This document shows positions 20,050 to 26,435 of a DNA stretch of 47,058 nucleotides, piece by piece. Position 1 is the first letter of the stretch. Each line of letters opens with the position of its first letter. The position numbers and the translations under genes were made by a program. This DNA comes from Pseudorhodobacter antarcticus (lineage in GTDB: Bacteria > Pseudomonadota > Alphaproteobacteria > Rhodobacterales > Rhodobacteraceae), in contig NZ_FOCO01000024.1 in NCBI RefSeq assembly GCF_900110135.1, forward strand, positions 1 to 47,058, read 5' to 3'. The notes beneath the pieces were generated by a model. It had not been told where the DNA came from. It made no database searches and was given only the letters and a program-made list of their open reading frames with translations.

Positions 20050-20133
20050 GTGCGGCGCGCTGTCCTGAAAATGGTTTACATATACAAGTTTTTGAATATT
20101 AAGGGCTAAAACCATCTGACAAAGGACTGCGCC

Positions 20134-20202
20134 ATGACCTTTTTCCCCGCCAACTGCCCACCAGCCAACGTAAAGCTACGATTTACCGGGGGACGGGTAT
20201 AA
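20134..20202 (+). CDS. 22-codon ORF coupled to the rhodanese gene
   Basis: Encodes MTFFPANCPPANVKLRFTGG plus RV and stop. A good ribosome binding site (AAAGGA) lies eight bases upstream, while the rhodanese start itself has none of its own: the stop TAA shares its last A with the rhodanese ATG (TAATG). This arrangement suggests translational coupling, so the short ORF may be a leader peptide or a tiny functional protein. No family is recognised. AT-rich sequence at 20065-20110 upstream is a plausible promoter region. Confidence 0.5.
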   Translation: MTFFPANCPPANVKLRFTGGRV

Positions 20203-20648
20203 TGCCGGGATGGATACAGATTTTAGGCGCGGTCGCCGTGATCGGCGCGATACTTGTTGGGTTTTCGCAGGTTTCGGGCAGGGCGCAGGCGCAGAATGTG
20301 GCGTTGGAATCGCCGTCGGGGGCGGTGCTGGTGGCCGACGCGTCCATGCTGTTGGTTGATATTCGCACGGCGCAGGAATGGCAGCAAACCGGGGTGGTGG
20401 AGGGGGCATTGTTGGTGACCTATACCACGCCCGAGGCATTTTTGCAGGCGATTGCCCCGCATTTGAAACCGGGGCAGCGGTTGGGACTGATCTGTCGGTC
20501 GGGCAATCGCACATCGCGCGCGGCGCGCCAATTGGCCCCAATTGTGACGGCGCAGGTGATTGATATTGCGGGCGGCATGAACCGGGTTTTGGGGCAGGGA
20601 TACCAGCCTGTGGCACCGACCAAGGCGATGGGCTGTGGGGTTTGTTGA
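20202..20648 (+). CDS. Exported or membrane-anchored rhodanese-like protein
   Basis: A 148-residue protein with an N-terminal hydrophobic segment (about residues 5-25, IQILGAVAVIGAILVGF) ending at an Ala-Gln-Ala site that may be cut, followed by one rhodanese domain: LLVDIRTAQEWQQTGVVEGA and the active-site loop LICRSGNRTSRAARQL with catalytic Cys 98. It ends in a CGVC motif (Cys 145, Cys 148), unusual for a rhodanese and suited to redox chemistry or metal binding. Likely handles sulfane sulfur or thiols in the periplasm. Start is fixed by TAATG coupling to the 22-codon ORF. Confidence 0.82.
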   Translation: MPGWIQILGAVAVIGAILVGFSQVSGRAQAQNVALESPSGAVLVADASMLLVDIRTAQEWQQTGVVEGALLVTYTTPEAFLQAIAPHLKPGQRLGLICRSGNRTSRAARQLAPIVTAQVIDIAGGMNRVLGQGYQPVAPTKAMGCGVC

Positions 20649-20658
20649 TTTGGGGGAG

Positions 20659-20722
20659 GGTCGGGGTGAACCCCGACCTACGGGTGTGGTAGATGGGGGA
20701 GAGTTGGGGTGAACCCCGACCT
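20659..20722 (+). repeat. Two tandem hairpin repeats downstream of the rhodanese gene
   Basis: Two copies of GGGGTGAACCCCGACC followed by TACGGGTGTGG occur 43 bases apart. The first copy forms a perfect hairpin, GGTCGGGG/CCCCGACC around TGAA (20659-20678); the second (20702-20722) has G-T wobble pairs. This resembles REP-type palindromic units, here as a pair in the same orientation. Confidence 0.7.
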
Positions 20723-20735
20723 ACGGGTGTGGAAG

Positions 20736-20761
20736 AACCCCGGTTTTGGCCGGGGCTTTTT
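20736..20761. terminator. Bidirectional terminator-like hairpin
   Basis: Stem CCCCGG/CCGGGG around TTTTGG, followed on the plus strand by C and five T, and on the minus strand by a purine-rich tail. It lies between the convergent rhodanese and corrinoid-protein genes and can serve the plus-strand gene. Confidence 0.75.
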
Positions 20762-20780
20762 GTTGAATAAACGAACGGTT

Positions 20781-21476
20781 TTACGCGTTCATCTGGTTGT
20801 GTTTGCGCGCGACCATCGCTTTGGCGGTTTCCACGGCCACGGCGGCGTCACGGCAATAGGCGTCTGCGCCAATGGCCTTGCTGAATTCTTCGTTCAAGGG
20901 CGCGCCACCGACCAGCACGATGTAATCTTCGCGCATGCCTTTTTCTTTTAGCGTGTCGATGACGACCTTCATATAGGGCATGGTGGTGGTCAAAAGGGCG
21001 GACATGCCAAGGATGTCGGGCTGTTCTGCCTCCAACGCCTCTAGGTATTTTTCCACTGAATTGTTGATGCCCAAATCGCGGACCTCGAACCCAGCACCTT
21101 CCATCATCATGCCGACAAGGTTTTTGCCGATGTCGTGAATGTCGCCTTTGACGGTGCCGATCACCATTTTGCCCATGCGCGGTGCGCCTGTCGCGATCAA
21201 CAGCGGTTTCAGGATGGCCATGCCACCCTTCATCGCGTTGGCGGCCAGCAGCACTTCGGGGACGAACAAAATACCATCGCGGAAATCGGCGCCGACGATG
21301 GTCATGCCCGCCACAAGCGCCTTGGTCAGCGTGTCATAGGGGGTCCAGCCGCGGGCGATCAGTAGGTTTACACCTTCTTGAATCTCTTCCTTCAGGCCGT
21401 CGTAAAGGTCGTCGTGCATTTGCAAGACAAGTTCGTCATCAGAAAGGTCGGAAAGGATGATTTCGTCGTCAGACAT
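20781..21476 (-). CDS. Corrinoid (B12-binding) methyl-carrier protein
   Basis: A 231-residue protein made of a helical cap (LSDDELVLQMHDDLYDGLKE, then RGWTPYDTLTKALVAGM) and a B12-binding Rossmann domain with the classic GTVKGDIHDIGKNLVGMMM (DxHxxG: Asp-Ile-His-Asp-Ile-Gly, His being the lower cobalt ligand), GMSALLTTTMPYMKVVI and LVGGAPLNEEFSKAIGADAY. It matches MtbC/MtgC-like carriers and the cobalamin module of methionine synthase MetH. A good Shine-Dalgarno AGGAG precedes ATG 21476. It is 135 bases downstream of the homocysteine methyltransferase gene, so the two likely work as parts of a split methionine synthase. Confidence 0.92.
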   Translation of the reverse strand: MSDDEIILSDLSDDELVLQMHDDLYDGLKEEIQEGVNLLIARGWTPYDTLTKALVAGMTIVGADFRDGILFVPEVLLAANAMKGGMAILKPLLIATGAPRMGKMVIGTVKGDIHDIGKNLVGMMMEGAGFEVRDLGINNSVEKYLEALEAEQPDILGMSALLTTTMPYMKVVIDTLKEKGMREDYIVLVGGAPLNEEFSKAIGADAYCRDAAVAVETAKAMVARKHNQMNA

Positions 21477-21611
21477 TGGATGCTCCTGCACTGCCCATAC
21501 TTCGTTAATGATCTTAAACCGTCCCGCCCACTTATCGGTTTGCGACATGGGCGGGATGAAAGCCGACAGATTGCGATTTCGGCGTTTGATTTACCCCGGC
21601 GCTGTGGGGGG

Positions 21612-22625
21612 TTAGCCGCGTTTGCCGCGCCGTTCGCGCTTTGGTGCGTTGGCGTCATCGCCCGTCCCGTCGGAGGTGGAGGAAAAGCCACCCAGCGCCG
21701 TTGAGATGGTTTCAAGCGAGGGGCGCGGGCCTGTGGGGCGGCTTTCCAATGCGGCCCGCATGGCGCGCAAATGGTCGGGCATGGTGCCGCAACAGCCGCC
21801 GATAATGCGCACGCCTGCATCGCGGGCCAGCACAGCGTATTCCGCCATCAGGGTGGGGGTGCCATCATAGTGGATATGGCCGTCGTGGTATTTGGGGATG
21901 CCCGCATTGCCCTTTGCGATCAACGGGATGGCGGAACCTTGGGCGGCGAACCCCAGCATGGTGCGCAACAGATCGGACGCGCCCACGCCGCAGTTTGCAC
22001 CAAAGGCCAGCGGTGGATGATCCAGCTTTTCGACCATGGTGACCATATCTGCGGATGTGGTGCCCATCATGGTGCGGCCTGCGGTGTCAAAGCTCATGGT
22101 GCCGCACCACGCCATGCCGGCGAGTTTTGCCGCCTCGGCCGCTGCGCGGTATTCTTCGGGGGCGGAAATGGTTTCGACCCACAGAATGTCCGCGCCGCCT
22201 GCCTTTAACCCTTCGGCCTGTTCGTGGAACATTTCCACGGCGGCCGAATGGGTCAGCGTGCCCAACGGTTCAAAAATTTCACCCGTTGGCCCGACCGAGC
22301 CTGCGACGACGATCTGGCGGCCCGATGCATCGGCAATTTCGCGCGCAATCGACGCACCAACCCGGTTGAGTTCATGCACGCGGCCTTGGGCCTGATGCAG
22401 TTTCAAACGGCTGGCGTTGCCGCCGAATGTGTTGGTGAGGAAGATGTCAGAGCCCGCCTCGACAGCGCCTTTGTACAGCGTGCGAATGTTGTCGGGTCTG
22501 TCGACGTTCCAAAATTCCGGCGGCTCGCCTGCCTCTAGGCCCATGTTGAACAGGTTGGTGCCAGTCGCGCCATCGGCAAGCAGCCAGTCGCGGGTCGCAA
22601 GGAGTTTGGAGAGGGCGTTTGTCAT
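21612..22625 (-). CDS. bmt: Homocysteine S-methyltransferase (betaine/corrinoid-dependent)
   Basis: A 337-residue protein with the homocysteine-binding TIM barrel: LLADGATGTNLFNMGLEAGE, DIFLTNTFGGNASRLKLHQA, GSVGPTGEIFEPLGTL, and the zinc cysteines in GANCG and IIGGCCGTMPDHL. This equals the N-terminal module of MetH and the core of betaine-homocysteine methyltransferase. With the adjacent corrinoid protein it may form two parts of a three-part methionine synthase, an arrangement shown genetically in Phaeobacter inhibens; direct betaine use is the alternative. The C-terminal tail after residue 305 is low-complexity and ends in a basic KRERRGKRG patch. Confidence 0.88.
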   Translation of the reverse strand: MTNALSKLLATRDWLLADGATGTNLFNMGLEAGEPPEFWNVDRPDNIRTLYKGAVEAGSDIFLTNTFGGNASRLKLHQAQGRVHELNRVGASIAREIADASGRQIVVAGSVGPTGEIFEPLGTLTHSAAVEMFHEQAEGLKAGGADILWVETISAPEEYRAAAEAAKLAGMAWCGTMSFDTAGRTMMGTTSADMVTMVEKLDHPPLAFGANCGVGASDLLRTMLGFAAQGSAIPLIAKGNAGIPKYHDGHIHYDGTPTLMAEYAVLARDAGVRIIGGCCGTMPDHLRAMRAALESRPTGPRPSLETISTALGGFSSTSDGTGDDANAPKRERRGKRG

Positions 22626-22638
22626 GGGGTCCTGCCTT

Positions 22639-22647
22639 TGTGGATAA
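22639..22647 (-). promoter_or_regulatory. DnaA-box-like 9-mer upstream of bmt
   Basis: The minus strand reads TTATCCACA, identical to the high-affinity E. coli DnaA box, 14 bases before the bmt start and inside a small palindrome CCTTT/AAAGG. A single box may be chance. Confidence 0.25.
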
Positions 22648-22762
22648 AGGACTGGGCGCCAGTTTGGGCGGCGCGCGGCCTGTAAATTGCGTCCCTATGC
22701 CATGCGGCGGGTGGGGGAGCAAATTCATTTTCCGGTGGATGATTATGAAGCCGTTTTGATTT

Positions 22763-22791
22763 GGCCCGCGCGCAAGGGGATGGCGCGGGCC
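22763..22791. other. GC-rich inverted repeat between zeta and bmt genes
   Basis: Perfect 9-bp arms GGCCCGCGC and GCGCGGGCC with an 11-base loop. It follows the stop of the zeta-subunit gene on the minus strand. There is no T-run, so intrinsic termination is not certain; it may protect the 3' end or act with Rho. Confidence 0.5.
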
Positions 22792-22799
22792 GAAAAGGA

Positions 22800-23114
22800 T
22801 CAAAGTTCCTGCATCAACTGCACTTTGGCCACGGCCAGATTTTGGACCAGTTTGGTACGGATTTCATCGGCGGTGGCGTGGCCTTCCAGATCGGCGGCGA
22901 GTTTGCGCACCACATCTTCATTCCCGGCCTCTTCAAAATCGGCGGCGACCACGGTCATGGCGTATTCTGTTGCCGCATCTTCTGATTTGCCCAGCAGGCC
23001 TGCGGCCCACAGGCCCGTAAGCTTGTTGCACCGCGCCTCGGCCCGGAATTGCATATCGGCGTCATGGGCGAATTTCGCCTCAAATGCGTTGGCGCGTTCG
23101 TCGAATGTGGACAT
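22800..23114 (-). CDS. F1Fo-ATPase inhibitor subunit zeta (DUF1476)
   Basis: A 104-residue, fully helical, highly charged protein opening STFDERANAFEAKFAHDADM, then QFRAEARCNKLTGLWAAGLL and ending LVQNLAVAKVQLMQEL. This is the DUF1476 family, shown in Paracoccus denitrificans to be the zeta subunit that binds F1 through its N-terminal segment and blocks ATP hydrolysis. The family is limited to alphaproteobacteria, which supports the taxonomic call. The ATG at 23114 is preferred over an upstream in-frame ATG because the family starts here. It is divergent from purC. Confidence 0.92.
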   Translation of the reverse strand: MSTFDERANAFEAKFAHDADMQFRAEARCNKLTGLWAAGLLGKSEDAATEYAMTVVAADFEEAGNEDVVRKLAADLEGHATADEIRTKLVQNLAVAKVQLMQEL

Positions 23115-23288
23115 GGCTTTGCCCCTTTCCCTGTGGGTTTGCGTTGCCCTTGATATGCCCTTTGGGGGCGCGTGCTGCAAGGGGGGCGCGTGCGCTGGCT
23201 TGCAGGTGGGGGCTGACTGGACTATATCGCATGGGGAAAGCGGTGTGGGCCCAATGGGCGGACCGATTTGGGATATATCGGGGACCGC

Positions 23289-24047
23289 ATGGCACGCCGC
23301 AAAAAAGTATACGAAGGCAAGGCCAAGATCCTTTATGAGGGTCCAGAGCCGGGGACGTTGATCCAGTATTTCAAGGATGATGGGCAGGTTGATGCCAAGC
23401 CGCAGGGCGCTGTGGAAGGCAAAGGGGTTTTGAACAACCGTTTGTCCGAATTTTTCATGTCCGGGTTAAACAGCATCGGCGTGCCGACGCATTTCATCAA
23501 ACGCCTGAACATGCGCGAACAGATGGTGCGCATGGCCGAGATGATGCCGCTGGAGGTGGTTGTGCGCAACTATGCCGCAGGTGGCATGACCGAACGGTTA
23601 GGGATACCGCTGGGCACCGCCCTGCCGCGCCCCATTGTGGAATATTATTTCAAGGACGAAAAGCTGGGAAACCCGCTGGTGTCTGAGGAGCATATCGTCG
23701 CGTTCGGCTGGGGCAACCAGCAAGATTTGGATGATATTATCGCACTGGCGCTGCGGGTGAATGACTTTATGACCGGCGTGATGCTGGGGGTCGGTGTGCG
23801 TTTGGCCGATTTCCGGTTGGAGGTGGGGCGCGTCTGGGAAGGCGAGTTCATGCGCCTGATCGTGGCGGATGAAATTAGCCCCGACAGTTGCCGCTTGTGG
23901 GATATTCGCGGGCTTGATTTGTCCGAGCGTGAGGACCAAGGCCGCGACCCGGTGCCGCTGGCCGAGGTGTATACCGAACTGGCGCGGCGCTTGGGGGTTT
24001 TGCCCAGCAATGTGACTCATACCACCAAGCCCACTTTGATCAATTAA
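23289..24047 (+). CDS. purC: Phosphoribosylaminoimidazole-succinocarboxamide synthase
   Basis: Purine pathway enzyme joining CAIR and aspartate with ATP to give SAICAR. The 252-residue product begins MARRKKVYEGKAKILYEGPE and contains NRLSEFFMSGLNSIGVPTHF, PLEVVVRNYAAGGMTERLGI and IVADEISPDSCRLWDI, all typical of the family. A few more codons upstream are open, but ATG 23289 gives the usual start. purS follows after 20 bases. Confidence 0.96.
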   Translation: MARRKKVYEGKAKILYEGPEPGTLIQYFKDDGQVDAKPQGAVEGKGVLNNRLSEFFMSGLNSIGVPTHFIKRLNMREQMVRMAEMMPLEVVVRNYAAGGMTERLGIPLGTALPRPIVEYYFKDEKLGNPLVSEEHIVAFGWGNQQDLDDIIALALRVNDFMTGVMLGVGVRLADFRLEVGRVWEGEFMRLIVADEISPDSCRLWDIRGLDLSEREDQGRDPVPLAEVYTELARRLGVLPSNVTHTTKPTLIN

Positions 24048-24067
24048 GTTACGGAAAGGCCCGCCCT

Positions 24068-24307
24068 ATGAAAGCCCGCGTTCATATCATGCTGAAAGAC
24101 GGTGTTTTGGACCCCCAAGGTGAGGCGGTGCGCCACGCGCTGGGAACCCTTGGGTTTGAAGGGGTGACGGGCGTGCGCCAAGGCAAGGTGATTGAGCTGG
24201 ATTTGGCAGGCGATGACAAGGCGGGTGCCGAAGCACAAGTGCGCGCCATGTGCGAAAAGCTGTTGGCCAACACTGTGATTGAAAAGTTCACTGTCGAAGT
24301 GATCTGA
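24068..24307 (+). CDS. purS: Phosphoribosylformylglycinamidine synthase subunit PurS
   Basis: The small subunit of the three-part FGAM synthase (PurS-PurQ-PurL), which bridges glutaminase and synthetase. The 79-residue product has KARVHIMLKDGVLDPQGEAV, LGFEGVTGVRQGKVIELDL and a C-terminal LLANTVIEKFTVEVI, the standard PurS fold. It sits directly after purC. purQ, often the next gene, is not here: a zinc alcohol dehydrogenase follows instead. Confidence 0.95.
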   Translation: MKARVHIMLKDGVLDPQGEAVRHALGTLGFEGVTGVRQGKVIELDLAGDDKAGAEAQVRAMCEKLLANTVIEKFTVEVI

Positions 24308-24377
24308 TCGCCGCTTGACCCGTGCCGCCGTTTGTTCCTTGATGGGGCAAAATGGGATGGGACAAAATGGGGGTCAC

Positions 24378-25415
24378 ATGCGCGCAGCGGTTTTACGGGA
24401 ATATAACGCAGATTTAAGCATTGAGGATGTGGCCGACCCTGCCTGTGAGGCGGACGGCGTGGTGCTGCGCGTGCTAGCCTGCGGCGTCTGTCGGTCCGAT
24501 TGGCACGGTTGGGTGGGCGAACACCCCCGCGTGAAACCCGGCCAAATTCAAGGGCATGAGTATTGCGGCGAAGTGGTGGCCGTGGGGCGCGACGCCAAAT
24601 GGCAGGTGGGCGACCGATTGGTGGCACCGTTTATCCTTGCTTGTGGGGCCTGCCCCGAATGTCAGTCTGGCAACCAAAATATATGCAAAACGCAGCGTTT
24701 GCCGGGGTTTGTAGAACCGGGGGCATTCGCGGAATATGTGAGCGTTCCCTTTGCGCATAACCTTGCGCGGCTGCCCGAAAGCCTGTCACCCGTGATGGCG
24801 GCGGGGCTGGGGTGCCGCGTGACGACCGCGTGGCACGCGCTGACGGGGCGCGCGGCGGTGCAGGCGGGCGAATGGGTGGCGGTGCATGGCACGGGCGGGA
24901 TTGGCCTGTCGGTGCTGTTGCTGGCGCGGGCGCTTGGGGCGCGGGTGATTGTGGTCGATGTGGTGGCCGAAAAGCTGGCCCATGCGATGGGCTTGGGGGC
25001 CGAGGCCGCGCTTGATGGGCGCAACGGCGATGTGGCAGCGCGGATTGTGGAGATCACAGGCGGCGGCGCGCATGTGTCCGTAGAGGCGCTGGGGATTGAG
25101 GCGACGACCAATGCCTCGATTGAGTGTTTGCGCCCGTTGGGGCGGCATGTGCAGGTGGGGATGCCCGTGGGGCACACGGCCCATATGCAGATCAATATGA
25201 ATGCGGTTTATATGAAAAACCTTGCGCTGTTTGGCACGCGGGGGATGCCGTCGTGGCGCTATCCGTCACTGTTGGATATGATCACGCGCGGCGCGGTGGA
25301 TATGACGCCCCTGATCGCGCGGGAGGTGCGGCTGTCGGATGCATCCGCCGAATTGCGGGCGTTCAATGGGCCGACATCGCCGGGGGTGGCGGTGATTTCG
25401 GATTTTGCAGGTTAA
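24378..25415 (+). CDS. Zinc-dependent medium-chain alcohol dehydrogenase
   Basis: A 345-residue NAD(P)-dependent dehydrogenase with catalytic-zinc ligands Cys 38 (ACGVCRSDWHGW) and His 60/Glu 61 (GHEYCGEVV), and structural-zinc cysteines 89, 92, 95 and 103 (CGACPECQSGNQNIC). The cofactor domain shows VHGTGGIGLSVLLLARALGA. Substrate cannot be deduced. ATG 24378 is chosen over an in-frame upstream start because the family begins MRAAVL. It converges on and overlaps by four bases the LysR-type gene, so that regulator may not be its own. Confidence 0.88.
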   Translation: MRAAVLREYNADLSIEDVADPACEADGVVLRVLACGVCRSDWHGWVGEHPRVKPGQIQGHEYCGEVVAVGRDAKWQVGDRLVAPFILACGACPECQSGNQNICKTQRLPGFVEPGAFAEYVSVPFAHNLARLPESLSPVMAAGLGCRVTTAWHALTGRAAVQAGEWVAVHGTGGIGLSVLLLARALGARVIVVDVVAEKLAHAMGLGAEAALDGRNGDVAARIVEITGGGAHVSVEALGIEATTNASIECLRPLGRHVQVGMPVGHTAHMQINMNAVYMKNLALFGTRGMPSWRYPSLLDMITRGAVDMTPLIAREVRLSDASAELRAFNGPTSPGVAVISDFAG

Positions 25416-26263
25416 GTCGCGGCAAAGCTGGATTGCACCACGCGCAACAGGTGGCGGTGCAGTTTTGACGTGCGGTGGCGCAGATGCGTGGCGGCGTGGA
25501 CCGGTTGGCGGATGATGGGCGCATCCGTCACCGCGCGAAACTGCCCCGTGGCGATAAGCGCGTTGGCCATATCATCAAGCAAATAGGCCGCGCCGCCAAG
25601 TTTGGTGAGCAGGCCCGCGATGGTCGCACTTTGGCCCGCAGCGATGGGGGTTTGGCGCAGGTCCGGCAGGGCGATGCTGTGGTGCGCATCAAACGCGGGC
25701 GCGAAATTGCCGCGAATATAGGTGGCCGCGCGCAGGCCCGCGCGACGGTCGGTTTCCGACGATATCAGGCGGTATTTGGTTTCGCCCAGCGAGGTGAAGT
25801 TCAGATCGGGGCTGGGGTAGGGGGTGTACATCACCGCGAAATCGGACGTGCCTGAGGTAAGGTCGCGGCACATTTGCGCGGAGAAATCAGGTTCAATGTA
25901 GAACGCGCAATCGGGCAGGTGGTGTCGAAACCCTTGCATCCAGTCGCCCATATGGGTCGGCGCGAGATCGGATTGGATGCCAAGGCGGATGTTGATGACC
26001 GATTCGCCAGTGGCGGTCACCGAATGGCGCGCTTCAGCCCAAGCGTGGCGCAGTGTGCGGGCGTGGGGGGCGAATTTTAGCCCTTCGGTGGTCAGTTCCG
26101 TGCCCGCGCGCGACCGGGTGAAGAGGCGCACCCCGAGGGAATTTTCCAGCGACGCCACGCGGCCCGACACGGTGGATTGCGTAAGGCCTTGGCGTTCGGC
26201 GGTGCGGTTGAAGCTGTGGGTTTCACAGAGGTCGAGGAAGGTTTCAATGAGGTCGGGTTGCAT
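25412..26263 (-). CDS. LysR-type transcriptional regulator
   Basis: A 283-residue regulator with an N-terminal winged helix-turn-helix (residues 2-61: FLDLCETHSFNRTAERQGLT then QSTVSGRVASLENSLGVRLF) and a periplasmic-binding-protein-like effector domain starting near residue 92. It is divergent from the 26436 flavoprotein gene. A near-perfect LysR operator lies 11 bases upstream of its own start, consistent with self-repression and activation of the divergent gene. The inducer is unknown; the target suggests a methylated amine. Confidence 0.9.
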   Translation of the reverse strand: MQPDLIETFLDLCETHSFNRTAERQGLTQSTVSGRVASLENSLGVRLFTRSRAGTELTTEGLKFAPHARTLRHAWAEARHSVTATGESVINIRLGIQSDLAPTHMGDWMQGFRHHLPDCAFYIEPDFSAQMCRDLTSGTSDFAVMYTPYPSPDLNFTSLGETKYRLISSETDRRAGLRAATYIRGNFAPAFDAHHSIALPDLRQTPIAAGQSATIAGLLTKLGGAAYLLDDMANALIATGQFRAVTDAPIIRQPVHAATHLRHRTSKLHRHLLRVVQSSFAAT

Positions 26264-26273
26264 AGGACGCTCC

Positions 26274-26292
26274 TAATCGGGGTATCCGATTA
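26274..26292. promoter_or_regulatory. LysR-type operator
   Basis: TAATCGGGGTATCCGATTA: perfect 7-bp inverted repeats with a 5-base spacer, containing ATC-N9-GAT and T-N11-A, the standard LysR box. It lies in the divergent gap between the LysR gene and the flavoprotein gene, close to the LysR start. Confidence 0.72.
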
Positions 26293-26405
26293 ATAAGGCC
26301 GGTATGGCCGAATTGTAAGGGGGCGCGAAAGGGCGGATAGTTTGGGGTGAAAAGGCGCTTGGGGCTGATGGCGGAGCCTGCGGCTACGCGGCGCAAAACC
26401 GCGCT

Positions 26406-26432
26406 GGATATTTAAGAACAGAAAAAGGGTGG
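26406..26432 (+). repeat. GGATATTT/AACAGAAAAAG dispersed repeat, copy 1
   Basis: GGATATTTAAGAACAGAAAA followed by AGGGTGG lies directly before the ATG at 26436 and supplies its A-rich, G-rich leader. Other copies are at 32159, 36781 and, inverted, 46222. Confidence 0.75.
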
Positions 26433-26435
26433 GGT

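Noticed and set aside
22626-22760. SAM or cobalamin riboswitch ahead of bmt
   Set aside because: I could not find the conserved cores of known SAM, SAH or B12 riboswitches in the leader.
22687-23361. 224-codon plus-strand frame over the zeta-subunit gene
   Set aside because: Antisense to a clear DUF1476 gene and runs through the purC start in another frame.
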